Below, piece by piece: positions 47,317-56,641 of a stretch of 64,000 nt of DNA. The notes below the pieces were generated by a model that had not been told where the DNA came from, did no database searches, and saw nothing but the letters and a program-made list of their open reading frames with translations. The stretch is from Proteus cibi (GTDB lineage Bacteria; Pseudomonadota; Gammaproteobacteria; Enterobacterales; Enterobacteriaceae), in NCBI RefSeq assembly GCF_003144405.1, contig NZ_PENW01000018.1:214971-278970 (forward strand). The letters are read 5' to 3'. Made by a program: the position numbers and the translations under genes. The first letter of the stretch is position 1, and each line of letters opens with the position of its first letter.

Positions 47317-48858
47317 ATGTCAGTTAATAGCGAAAGTATTTCAAAAAGTACAACAACTGTACTTGATGAGCCCGCGAATAGCGGTGTTTACGCCTCACTC
47401 TTTGAAAAAATTAACCTCACACCTGTTTCTCAGGTAAGTGATATTAATATCTTCCAAGACAATAGTGCTCTGGCAGATACAACAGCAAATGAGCGCGTTA
47501 CTGTTGCCGTTCAAGTCTTTCTTGATCGCCTAAAATCTTCAGGTCAAAAAGTTGAGCGTTTAGATCGAAATTTACTTGATCACCATATTGCTGATCTAGA
47601 TAGACAAATTAGCGAACAACTTGATGAAGTCATGCATCACGCTGACTTTCAAAAAATTGAATCCGCATGGCGTGGGTTAAAATTCTTAGTGGATCGCACT
47701 GATTTTCGTCAAAACGTAAAAATAGAGTTACTTGATATTGCTAAGGATGATTTACGCCAAGACTTTGAAGATTGTCCAGAAACTATCCAAAGTGGCCTTT
47801 ATCACCACACTTATATCGAAGAGTATGATACCCCAGGTGGCGAACCTATTGCGGCTATTATCTCTAACTATGAGTTTGATCGTAGCCCTCAAGATATTGC
47901 GCTATTACGAAATATCGCAAAGATATCGGCATCAGCTCACATGCCATTTGTTGGCTCAGTGGGTCCTGCATTTTTTGGTAAAGACTCTATGGAAGAAGTT
48001 GCTGCCATTAAGGACATCAGCAACTACTTTGACCGTGCTGAATACATCAAATGGAAATCTTTCCGTGACTCTGATGATGCCCGCTATATTGGCTTAACGA
48101 TGCCTCGCGTTTTAGGTCGTCTTCCTTATGGTCCAGACACCATTCCTGTACGTAGTTTTAATTATATTGAAGAAGTAAAAGGTCCAGACCATGAGAAATA
48201 TTTGTGGACAAATGCAACCTTTGCTTTTGCTGCCAATATGGTTAAAAGCTTTATTAACAATGGTTGGTGTGTACAAATTCGTGGCCCTCAAGCTGGCGGT
48301 GCTGTAAAAGATTTACCTATTCATCTTTATGATTTAGGAACAGGAAGTCAGGTCAAAATTCCATCTGAAGTGATGATCCCTGAAACACGAGAGTTTGAGT
48401 TTGCCAACCTCGGTTTTATTCCATTGTCTTACTATAAAAACCGTGATTATTCTTGTTTCTTCTCTGCAAACTCTGCGCAAAAACCTGCTCTTTATGAAAC
48501 ATCTGATGCAACAGCGAATAGCCGTATCAATGCGCGTTTACCTTATATTTTCCTCCTTTCACGAATTGCCCATTATCTGAAATTAATTCAGCGTGAAAAT
48601 ATTGGCACGACAAAAGATCGTCGTTTATTAGAACTTGAGCTGAATAATTGGGTTCGTAGTTTAGTGACCGAAATGACTGATCCGAGTGATGATTTACAAG
48701 CTTCCCACCCGCTTCGTGATGCCAAAGTGGTAGTAGAAGATATTGAAGATAACCCTGGCTTTTTCAGAGTGAAGCTGTATGCCGTTCCACATTTCCAAGT
48801 GGAAGGAATGGATGTAGATCTCTCGTTAGTATCTCAAATGCCCAAAGCGAAAGCATAA
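47317..48858 (+). CDS. tssC: T6SS sheath large subunit TssC (VipB)
   Basis: 513 residues from the second ATG (MSVNSES), which has AGGATT at a better distance than the ATG six bases upstream. Typical blocks are ESAWRGLKFLVDRTDF, SAHMPFVGSVGPAFFG, RVLGRLPYG and FIPLSYYKNRDYSCFFSANSAQKP. It is recycled by ClpV after contraction. Follows tssB closely. Confidence 0.96.
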   Translation: MSVNSESISKSTTTVLDEPANSGVYASLFEKINLTPVSQVSDINIFQDNSALADTTANERVTVAVQVFLDRLKSSGQKVERLDRNLLDHHIADLDRQISEQLDEVMHHADFQKIESAWRGLKFLVDRTDFRQNVKIELLDIAKDDLRQDFEDCPETIQSGLYHHTYIEEYDTPGGEPIAAIISNYEFDRSPQDIALLRNIAKISASAHMPFVGSVGPAFFGKDSMEEVAAIKDISNYFDRAEYIKWKSFRDSDDARYIGLTMPRVLGRLPYGPDTIPVRSFNYIEEVKGPDHEKYLWTNATFAFAANMVKSFINNGWCVQIRGPQAGGAVKDLPIHLYDLGTGSQVKIPSEVMIPETREFEFANLGFIPLSYYKNRDYSCFFSANSAQKPALYETSDATANSRINARLPYIFLLSRIAHYLKLIQRENIGTTKDRRLLELELNNWVRSLVTEMTDPSDDLQASHPLRDAKVVVEDIEDNPGFFRVKLYAVPHFQVEGMDVDLSLVSQMPKAKA

Positions 48859-48870
48859 GGTGAAACACGG

Positions 48871-50208
48871 ATGAAAATATACCGCCCCCTCTGGAGTGAT
48901 GGGGCCTTTTTGGCTCCTCAGCAATTTCAACAACAAGCAAGATGGGATAGCTATCTCATTAGCACCATCGCCAATATGACGATTGCATCAGCATGGGGCG
49001 TTATTTGTGCCGAATTTGATGAAAGCGCCTTAACTATCTCACGCCTTAGTGCGCAAAAAATTATCGTTCGTTTTCCTGACGGCACGCTAATTGATACAAC
49101 GCTGGCAGATAACTTACCTCCCGTTAATGAGCTTAGCCATTACTCGCAACATCAAACGCTTGATGTCGTTCTCGCATTACCTCTATTACAAGCTAATGGT
49201 GGTAACCTTATGCAAGAAGGACGCGCTGATCGACCACAACCGTTCTATCAAGAATGGATGAAAGTACAAGATTTAATTGGTCAAGAACAAACAGATATCG
49301 CAGTGTTAAGGCACAGTATTACTTTGCGCTACGCTCATGAAGAAAATAGCGCATACATGACTTGTCCGGTAACTCGATTAATCCGCAATGCCCAAGGTGC
49401 ATGGGAAATAGATAAACATTTTATTCCCCCATTATTGAGTTGTAGTGCAAGCGCTGAATTAACGACATTATTCTCAGAATTCATGCATCGTTTAGTCGCA
49501 AAGCGTCGTCGCCTAATGACTATGCGCCGTGAAAATAATGAGCAAATGGCTGATTTTGCTGTCGCTGATGTCTCGCTTTTTTGGCTACTAAACGCGATAA
49601 ACAGTGCTGAGCCTGTATTAAGTGAATTACTCTCATCAATGGGACGTCACCCAGAGCTTCTTTATCGTGAATTAGTACGTCTAACGGGTGCGCTACTGAC
49701 ATTTTCACTCGATCATGAAAATGGTGATATTCCACTTTATCAGCATTCATATCCTGAACAGGTTTTCCCCCCTTTATTTAGCTTACTGAACACGCTGTTA
49801 GAAGCGAGTTTACCTTCACGAGTGATTAGTATTGCTCTCGATAAAGAAGGACCATTCTGGCGTGGCGAATTGCATGATCCTCGCCTACGCGAAGATGCTG
49901 ATTTCTATCTTTCAGTGCGTTCTGCATTACCCGCTCATTTGTTGATCACTCAATTTCCATTGCTTTGTAAAGCCGGTAGTAATGACGATGTTGCTAGTGT
50001 GGTTAACATCGCACTTAATGGTATTCCATTACAACCTTTAACACATGTTCCTGCAGCTATCCCACTGCGTTTAGAAAATCACTATTTTGCTCTTGAACTC
50101 AATAATTCAGCTGGTCAAGCCATGCTCTCTTCTGGTCACTGTGCTTTTTATGTGCCAGGAACATTAGGCGAAATTCAGCTAGAACTTTTTGCGGTACTTC
50201 GCTCATGA
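48871..50208 (+). CDS. tssK: T6SS baseplate protein TssK
   Basis: 445 residues starting MKIYRPLWSDGAFLAPQQFQQQ, the family hallmark, with RRLMTMRRENNEQMADF in the middle helical part. TssK forms trimers joining the baseplate to the TssLM membrane complex. It ends in an ATGA overlap with tssL. Confidence 0.95.
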   Translation: MKIYRPLWSDGAFLAPQQFQQQARWDSYLISTIANMTIASAWGVICAEFDESALTISRLSAQKIIVRFPDGTLIDTTLADNLPPVNELSHYSQHQTLDVVLALPLLQANGGNLMQEGRADRPQPFYQEWMKVQDLIGQEQTDIAVLRHSITLRYAHEENSAYMTCPVTRLIRNAQGAWEIDKHFIPPLLSCSASAELTTLFSEFMHRLVAKRRRLMTMRRENNEQMADFAVADVSLFWLLNAINSAEPVLSELLSSMGRHPELLYRELVRLTGALLTFSLDHENGDIPLYQHSYPEQVFPPLFSLLNTLLEASLPSRVISIALDKEGPFWRGELHDPRLREDADFYLSVRSALPAHLLITQFPLLCKAGSNDDVASVVNIALNGIPLQPLTHVPAAIPLRLENHYFALELNNSAGQAMLSSGHCAFYVPGTLGEIQLELFAVLRS

Positions 50209-50873
50209 TAACGAATACAAGAACAGCTAAAAATAACATGATTGATATGCTTTTTGCTGATACTTGGTTAATGGTATGTCAGCTACGTCAAGGTGCCGAG
50301 ATTACTGATGGCAAAGCCTTCTACCGACGCGTCTGTGAACATATTGATAAAACACGCCAACAACTCACAGAAAAAGGCTATTCCCAATCTGCCATCGAAA
50401 ACATGCTTTATGCACAATGCGCTTTAATTGATGAGAGCGTGATGAATCGAACTGAGCGCGATGACGGTTACTTACAGTGGATACAATCCCCATTACAAGC
50501 TAAATATTTCAATACATTAGAAGCGGGTGACAAACTATGGGATAGGTTGCGTAATCTATTAAATGAACCAGCCCCCAACCATGATGTACTTATCTGTTTT
50601 CACCGTGTGATTACACTGGGTTTTGTTGGTAAATATCGTCAAACCAATGCTCCTGAACGTGAACAAATTATTGAGTTACTCAACACTCAACTTCCCCCCT
50701 ATGCGCTCTCAAATGATTTACCTTTAGTGATGAAATCCAAGCATCGTATGAATCGTCGCCATATTTATTGGTTAGGTTGGTTTGGGGGAATTGTGGTGCT
50801 TGCAATGCTGTGGTGGGGTTTTTCTGTGTCATTAGAAAATTTACTTCAACAATGGGTCATTCAAGGAAAGTGA
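50205..50873 (+). CDS. tssL: T6SS membrane protein TssL (DotU/IcmH family)
   Basis: 222 residues: a cytoplasmic helical domain (AQCALIDESVMNRTERDD, CFHRVITLGFVGKY) and one C-terminal membrane span (HIYWLGWFGGIVVLAMLWWGF). This is the tail-anchored form without its own peptidoglycan-binding domain, which the next gene supplies. Stop and next start overlap as TGATG. Confidence 0.93.
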   Translation: MITNTRTAKNNMIDMLFADTWLMVCQLRQGAEITDGKAFYRRVCEHIDKTRQQLTEKGYSQSAIENMLYAQCALIDESVMNRTERDDGYLQWIQSPLQAKYFNTLEAGDKLWDRLRNLLNEPAPNHDVLICFHRVITLGFVGKYRQTNAPEREQIIELLNTQLPPYALSNDLPLVMKSKHRMNRRHIYWLGWFGGIVVLAMLWWGFSVSLENLLQQWVIQGK

Positions 50874-52591
50874 TGCAAAAAAACAGGACAAAACAGTGTA
50901 TTACATTGTTTTCAGCAAGCTTATTATTGTGGTTGCTTTGGGGATTTTGGTCTTTTGGTAAAGAGATCTCCTTTTTTCTGACGGCCTTTATTTGTATCGT
51001 CACACTTACTTTATGTGTCTGGTTTTTCCGTCAGCACAAAAGTGCCCCCTATCTTAAGGATGCGCTTACAATCCAGCTCCCTCCTGATAACTATCAAGGC
51101 GCTGTTATTATTGTTTGTGGTCAATCACAAATACTTTTTCACGACAATCAGACCTATCGGGAAACAGCTAAAGGTTGGTATATTCGCGCCTCTTCTCCTA
51201 TTGACTTAATCAACATCACTCAACATATCGTTGATATTGCCCCCTTACAATTACGTCGATTATCACTGTTATACGCCTTATTACCTGAACAGCAATTACA
51301 GCAAGAAGAAGTCACTCAAGAAACACTTAATTGGCGTCGTGCTATTCATGAAAGCAATAAAAAAACAGGTAAAACATTACCTTTTTGGGTGACCCTTTAT
51401 CTTAACTCTCCAGTTAATTATCTCAATTCACATTTTGATGACATCACACCTTGGATAACCTATTTAAATGATCAACCAGAGTTACTTGTTATCTCTGATA
51501 ATCTGGCAACTCAATCTATTTCAACATGGCTATCACCAAATAGAGAGCAAACCGAAAACCAACTCACCATGGCTCTCTGGCTTGATCAATTACTCGCTTG
51601 GTTAAAAAGTGAATTTATTCCTCTACTTACTGTTGCTCAATCTGGTGCTCCGAGTCTCATACCTGTTGCTTGGGCAATGCAATTTACACCTGTTCCTACC
51701 ATTTCAAATAACCGTTGGGCTCAATTTATTCACCATAAAACCACGTTATTTCCGGCGATTACCAAAACATCAAATAATAATGACGAATTACCATTACCAG
51801 ACAGAGTGATTGATAAACTCACTCACGATGTCAATTTATTAAAAATCGAAACTACCTTTGGTGTTGTTGGCATGATTTGTGGGTTATTTCTTATTGGTGC
51901 TCTCTCAGGTAGTTATCACCATAACAAGCAATTAATCTACGATAATAGTCATGATATCAATCACTTTAAAAGTATTACCGATGAGAATTTAGAACCTAAA
52001 AAAGTGGCTTATCAACAGTTACTTTCAGATGCAACGTTTCTCTCTCATTGGCAACGAGAAGGTATTCCTGCTCGCTATTCTTTAGCGTTATATCAAGGAA
52101 ATAACATCTTACCTTATTTGCATGCCTTGCTCAGTTCATGGGCTCCCCCACTACCACCAGCGCCTATCATCGTACAAGAAATTCCTGAAATGGTGACGTT
52201 AGATAGCCTTGCCCTCTTCGCTTCAGGTCAATACGAATTAAAAAACGAAGCCACCAAAGTGCTTGTTGATGCACTTATCAATATAAAAGCCAAACCTGGT
52301 TGGTTAATTGTTATTTCTGGGTATACCGACAACACCGGTAATCCCGATTTAAATCAAAAACTTTCTCTTAAACGAGCTGAAGCCGTGCGTGATTGGATGA
52401 TCAAAACCAGTGATATCGCACCATCTTGCTTTGCAGTGCAAGGATATGGCCAACATCAGCCTGTTGCAGATAACTCAACACTCGATGGCCGAGCTCGTAA
52501 TCGTCGAGTTGAAATTCGCCTGATACCTCAAGCTGATGCTTGTCAGGTATTAGCTGATGACCTTACGCCACTGAAGGATGGTGGCAACTAA
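50873..52591 (+). CDS. T6SS-linked membrane protein with C-terminal OmpA domain
   Basis: 572 residues from the ATG at 50873 (TGATG overlap with tssL). Two N-terminal spans (LFSASLLLWLLWGFWSF, FFLTAFICIVTLTLCVWFF), a large middle part, a further span near residue 330 (GVVGMICGLFLIGALSG) and a C-terminal OmpA/MotB domain (VTLDSLALFASGQYELKNEA, VISGYTDNTGNPDLNQKLS, ARNRRVEIRL) that binds peptidoglycan. It should anchor the membrane complex to the wall. It resembles neither plain TagL nor TssM in full; part of the middle is unassigned. Confidence 0.85.
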   Translation: MQKNRTKQCITLFSASLLLWLLWGFWSFGKEISFFLTAFICIVTLTLCVWFFRQHKSAPYLKDALTIQLPPDNYQGAVIIVCGQSQILFHDNQTYRETAKGWYIRASSPIDLINITQHIVDIAPLQLRRLSLLYALLPEQQLQQEEVTQETLNWRRAIHESNKKTGKTLPFWVTLYLNSPVNYLNSHFDDITPWITYLNDQPELLVISDNLATQSISTWLSPNREQTENQLTMALWLDQLLAWLKSEFIPLLTVAQSGAPSLIPVAWAMQFTPVPTISNNRWAQFIHHKTTLFPAITKTSNNNDELPLPDRVIDKLTHDVNLLKIETTFGVVGMICGLFLIGALSGSYHHNKQLIYDNSHDINHFKSITDENLEPKKVAYQQLLSDATFLSHWQREGIPARYSLALYQGNNILPYLHALLSSWAPPLPPAPIIVQEIPEMVTLDSLALFASGQYELKNEATKVLVDALINIKAKPGWLIVISGYTDNTGNPDLNQKLSLKRAEAVRDWMIKTSDIAPSCFAVQGYGQHQPVADNSTLDGRARNRRVEIRLIPQADACQVLADDLTPLKDGGN

Positions 52592-52613
52592 ACCTTAGAA
52601 AGGAGATGTAATT

Positions 52614-53105
52614 ATGGCTATTCCTGTATACCTCTGGTTAAAAGATGACGGTAATGCGGATATCAAAGGCTCAGTGAATGTTCAAGATCGTGAAGGCAGT
52701 ATTGAAGTCGTTGCTCAAGATCACAACTTGTATATTCCAACAGATAACAACACTGGCAAATTAACCGGTACACGTATCCATACCCCATTTATTTTTGTCA
52801 AAGAAATTGATGCTTCCAGCCCGTATTTATACAAGGCAGTTACAACTGGGCAAACGTTGAAAAAGGCAGAGTTTAAATGGTATCGCATCGATGACGCAGG
52901 TCAAGAAGTTGAATATTTCAACACCACTCTAGAAAACGTCAAGGTAGTCAAAGTAGCGCCTAAGATGCACAACATCAAAGATCCAACCAAAGAGAAACAC
53001 AATCACCTCGAAGAAGTTGAATTGCGTTACGAAAAAATCACTTGGACTTATAAAGACGGAAATATCATTCATTCAGATTCATGGAATGAACGCGCCACTG
53101 CGTAA
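52614..53105 (+). CDS. hcp: T6SS tube protein Hcp (TssD)
   Basis: 163 residues beginning MAIPVYLWLKDDGNADIKGS and containing GTRIHTPFIFVKEIDASSPYLYKAV and VELRYEKITWTYKDGN. Hcp hexamers stack into the inner tube and are secreted. A strong ribosome site (GAAAGGAGATG) and a terminator directly after the gene fit a highly expressed gene within the operon. Confidence 0.96.
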   Translation: MAIPVYLWLKDDGNADIKGSVNVQDREGSIEVVAQDHNLYIPTDNNTGKLTGTRIHTPFIFVKEIDASSPYLYKAVTTGQTLKKAEFKWYRIDDAGQEVEYFNTTLENVKVVKVAPKMHNIKDPTKEKHNHLEEVELRYEKITWTYKDGNIIHSDSWNERATA

Positions 53106-53114
53106 AGTAGAAAT

Positions 53115-53145
53115 AAACAGGCGGTTAACCGCCTGTTTTTAAAAA
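53115..53145 (+). terminator. Terminator after hcp
   Basis: Self-complementary AAACAGGCGGTTAACCGCCTGTTT (12-bp arms with no free loop beyond TTAA) followed by TTAAAAA. It should reduce read-through into clpV. Confidence 0.85.
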
Positions 53146-53171
53146 CATTTAAACTAAAACACTATTAGCCA

Positions 53172-53330
53172 TTTATACCCTAAATAATTCAAAGTACGAC
53201 GAGTAAATACTCTAAATAGTTCAAGGTGTAGCTAGGCGACAAATGAATGAGTCGCTAGGAGCATACATAAGTATGTGACTAGCGCGAATGAATGCAGTCA
53301 ACAACGCTACAACTTGAAATATGACAAGTA
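53172..53330. repeat. Enterobacterial intergenic palindromic repeat (MITE-like)
   Basis: Arms TTCAAGGTGTAGC (53220-53232) and GCTACAACTTGAA (53306-53318) enclose a second palindrome TCGCTAG ... CATACATAAGTATG ... CTAGCG. An incomplete left-end copy (CCCTAAATAATTCAAAG) lies just before. Very similar sequences occur many times between genes in Proteus, Photorhabdus and Serratia genomes. It carries no gene. Confidence 0.75.
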
Positions 53331-53413
53331 TGACCTTATGAGCCTCGGTCTATGGCTAAGGGCGGTAGCGTACCTAAATTCCCTCAATAGGGACTTCATT
53401 ACTGGGAGAAAAC

Positions 53414-56083
53414 ATGGAAAATCAATCTATCATGCTATTGCGTCGATTAAATCCTTATTGTGCAAAAGCGCTGGAAGCGGCGGCATCATTATGCCAAACA
53501 CGTGCCCATGCAGAAGTCACTATTGAACACTGGTTATTAAAAATTCTAGAGCTAGGTGAAAGCGATATCACTGTTTTAGCTCGTCGCTATGAATGGGATT
53601 TATCAGCACTCTGGCAAGACTTACTTGACGCAATTGATAAATTACCCCGCTCTGTATACAGCCGACCTCAATTATCCAAGCCTTTATTAGAACTGATTAA
53701 GAATGCCTGGGTAATTGCTTCTCTTGATGAAGATATCGAGCAAATTCGTAGTGTCCATTTACTTACGACAATAACTCGCCATCCAACATTAGTACAATTA
53801 GATGCACTCTGGCCTTTAATGACATTAGGTGAAACACAGCTACAACGATTAAGACCTTTACTTGATGCCCAATCAGATGAAAGACCTGAAGTTCAACAAG
53901 TTGCGGCGCATAATCATACTACTGAAAATAACCTAGACCACGAAAATAACGATCAACCTTCAACTTCCCCTGACAACGCCATTATTGGTCATACATTAAG
54001 TGAAGCTCTACTAGCTGTATTAAATAAGTTCACGATTGATGTCACTGAAAAAGCGCGCCTTGGTGAAATTGATCCTGTATTTGGTCGTGACGATGAGATT
54101 CGTCAAATGGTTGATATTCTCTCTCGTCGTCGTAAAAATAACCCCATTTTAGTGGGTGAACCGGGTGTAGGTAAAACAGCACTTGTTGAAGGGCTTGCAT
54201 TGCGAATTGCTGAAAAAAATGTCCCTATTAGCTTACAAACTACTGCACTACGAACATTAGATTTAGGTTTATTACAAGCAGGAGCGGGTGTAAAAGGTGA
54301 ATTTGAACAACGGCTAAAAAATGTAATTGATGCTGTTCAGCAATCACCTACGCCTATTTTATTATTTATTGATGAAGCACATACCATTATTGGTGCAGGT
54401 AACCAAGCCGGAGGGGCGGATGCTGCTAACTTATTAAAACCAGCATTAGCACGTGGTGAATTACGCACAATTGCAGCAACCACTTGGTCAGAATACAAAC
54501 AATACTTTGAACGTGATGCCGCATTAGAACGCCGTTTCCAAATCGTAAAAGTTGATGAACCTGATGATGAAAAAGCCTTTTTAATGTTACGAGGACTTAA
54601 ATCTCGTTATGCAAAATATCATGGTGTACATATTACCGATGATGCCGTAAAAGCCGCAGTAACGTTATCACGCCGTTATTTAACAGGTAGGCAACTCCCT
54701 GATAAAGCAGTTGATTTACTTGATACCGCAAGTGCAAGAATTCGCATGAGTTTAGATACGTTACCTGAAGAGTTAACTCGCATTAAAGCTAAACGTTATG
54801 CATTAGAACTGGAACAAAAAGCGATACTCGATGACATCACTATTGGCAATTTAACTAATCAAATAAAATTATCTGATTTATCTTCTCAAGATGCCCAATT
54901 AGCACATCAACTCGAAACACTAGAACAGCGCTTCGAACAAGAAAAAGAGATGATCTGTCAGTTAATTGAAAGCAGACAAGATCCTGAAAATGCAAAGCTT
55001 TCAGCACAACTTCAGCAACAACTTATTCAGTTACAACAAGGCGCTCCATTATTAAATCCTGATGTTGATGTTTGTACGGTAGCAACTGTTATTGCGGATT
55101 GGACTGGCGTTCCGCTTTCAAGCCTACTTAAAGATGAACAAATTGGTTTATTAGAGTTAGAAAAAAATCTAGCACAACAAGTTATAGGACAAGATAACGC
55201 GCTGTTAGCGTTAGCTCAGCGTTTACGAGCATCAAGAACCGGATTAGTTTCTGAAAATGGACCTCAAGGTGTCTTTTTATTAGTGGGTCCTAGTGGCGTA
55301 GGTAAAACAGAGACTGCTTTAGCACTTGCGAATGCTCTCTTTGGTGGTCAAAAATCTTTAATCACTATTAATATGTCAGAGTATCAAGAAGCCCATACTG
55401 TCAGCCAATTAAAGGGGTCACCTCCGGGTTATGTGGGATATGGTCAAGGTGGCGTATTAACCGAAGCTGTAAGAAAACGCCCTTATAGTATTGTATTACT
55501 TGATGAAGTTGAAAAGGCTCATCGAGATGTTCTTAACCTATTTTACCAAGTTTTCGATCGCGGATTTATGCGAGATGGCGAAGGGCGCGAGATTGATTTT
55601 CGTAATACTGTTATTTTAATGACTGCAAATTTAGGCAGTGATTATTTAATGCAGCAGCTGGAAGAGTCGCCATTAAGTACAGATAGCGATTTACACGAAA
55701 CGCTTCGCCCTATTTTGCGTGAACATTTCCAACCGGCACTACTGGCACGCTTCCAAACATTAATTTATCGCCCTCTTGATGCAACAGCACTACGCATTAT
55801 TGTTGAGATGAAATTAAAAAATGTGATCAAGCGACTTTATACCCATTATCGATTAACCGGTATTGTTGAAGAAACGCTCTACGATACCCTTGTTGATGCT
55901 TGTTTATTACCAGACACTGGCGCTCGAAATATCGATAGTCTGCTTAATCAACAAATTCTGCCTATATTGAGTCAACAGTTACTATTACGCCAAGCCAGTG
56001 CAGAGAAATCACAGTATGTCATTTTAGGCTATAACGACGAAGATGGAATAACGCTGAGCTTTAGTGATGAGTTGCCGCATTGA
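53414..56083 (+). CDS. clpV: T6SS sheath-recycling ATPase ClpV (TssH)
   Basis: 889 residues, a class B Clp ATPase: N-terminal Clp repeat domain (CAKALEAAASLCQTRAHAEVTIEHWLL), first AAA domain with Walker A GEPGVGKTA (about 247) and IDEAHTIIGAG, a coiled-coil middle region, and the second AAA domain with GPSGVGKTE (about 624) and LLDEVEKAH. It pulls contracted TssBC sheaths apart. It is separated from hcp by a terminator and the palindromic repeat, so it may have its own promoter. Confidence 0.95.
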   Translation: MENQSIMLLRRLNPYCAKALEAAASLCQTRAHAEVTIEHWLLKILELGESDITVLARRYEWDLSALWQDLLDAIDKLPRSVYSRPQLSKPLLELIKNAWVIASLDEDIEQIRSVHLLTTITRHPTLVQLDALWPLMTLGETQLQRLRPLLDAQSDERPEVQQVAAHNHTTENNLDHENNDQPSTSPDNAIIGHTLSEALLAVLNKFTIDVTEKARLGEIDPVFGRDDEIRQMVDILSRRRKNNPILVGEPGVGKTALVEGLALRIAEKNVPISLQTTALRTLDLGLLQAGAGVKGEFEQRLKNVIDAVQQSPTPILLFIDEAHTIIGAGNQAGGADAANLLKPALARGELRTIAATTWSEYKQYFERDAALERRFQIVKVDEPDDEKAFLMLRGLKSRYAKYHGVHITDDAVKAAVTLSRRYLTGRQLPDKAVDLLDTASARIRMSLDTLPEELTRIKAKRYALELEQKAILDDITIGNLTNQIKLSDLSSQDAQLAHQLETLEQRFEQEKEMICQLIESRQDPENAKLSAQLQQQLIQLQQGAPLLNPDVDVCTVATVIADWTGVPLSSLLKDEQIGLLELEKNLAQQVIGQDNALLALAQRLRASRTGLVSENGPQGVFLLVGPSGVGKTETALALANALFGGQKSLITINMSEYQEAHTVSQLKGSPPGYVGYGQGGVLTEAVRKRPYSIVLLDEVEKAHRDVLNLFYQVFDRGFMRDGEGREIDFRNTVILMTANLGSDYLMQQLEESPLSTDSDLHETLRPILREHFQPALLARFQTLIYRPLDATALRIIVEMKLKNVIKRLYTHYRLTGIVEETLYDTLVDACLLPDTGARNIDSLLNQQILPILSQQLLLRQASAEKSQYVILGYNDEDGITLSFSDELPH

Positions 56084-56119
56084 TTAATGCATATTATTAA
56101 GGAATAGAGAAATCTAAGT

Positions 56120-56641
56120 ATGCCTATAAAATTAACCCGTAAAAAACTTGCATGTATTGGGATAGTCATTGCTCTTATTGCGATTTATTTACTCTTTATC
56201 CATAAACCCAAAGTGGAATATCTGGCTGGGAATTTACACGGATTTAACCACGTGAAAGGCACTTCCGTAAATTGGTTTAAAGTTAATGGTTATTATGGGC
56301 AAGGTGCGGCAGGAACTTGTTGCATTATGGTGCCGAGAAAATGGACACCTAATCAAACCGTTTTAGTGGAATGGGAAGTCGATCCCGATGCATACCCTAC
56401 AGATATACCCGGTGTAGCCGATCCTAACTTTAGGGCTTATATGGACAAACACAAAGCCAATTATCGCCATTACAGTAAAGTCGTTGACATTCCCGAGTAT
56501 GACGAACCTTGCAGTATGGATGTCCATTTTCTCCCTTGTCAGGAAGTAAAAATTACTCTTTCTTGTCATGCGACTAATCACCCTGACTATCCCATTAAAG
56601 AGCCTAGCTTTATGGAGGAGCCTGCAGTATGTCAGAAATAA
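56120..56641 (+). CDS. DUF3304 protein, likely immunity to the adjacent lipase
   Basis: 173 residues with an N-terminal membrane anchor (LACIGIVIALIAIYLLFI, no lipobox) and a DUF3304 domain: LHGFNHVKGTSVNWFKVNGYYG, CCIMVPRKWTPNQTVLVEW, VDVHFLPC-type MDVHFLPCQEVKI. It should face the periplasm, where T6SS lipases act. Its end overlaps the lipase start by 13 bases. DUF3304 genes are found beside Tle1-type lipases, so an immunity role is inferred. Confidence 0.82.
   Translation: MPIKLTRKKLACIGIVIALIAIYLLFIHKPKVEYLAGNLHGFNHVKGTSVNWFKVNGYYGQGAAGTCCIMVPRKWTPNQTVLVEWEVDPDAYPTDIPGVADPNFRAYMDKHKANYRHYSKVVDIPEYDEPCSMDVHFLPCQEVKITLSCHATNHPDYPIKEPSFMEEPAVCQK

Noticed and set aside
53275..53526. 83-aa ORF before clpV
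   Set aside because: It lies over the palindromic repeat and the clpV start in another frame.
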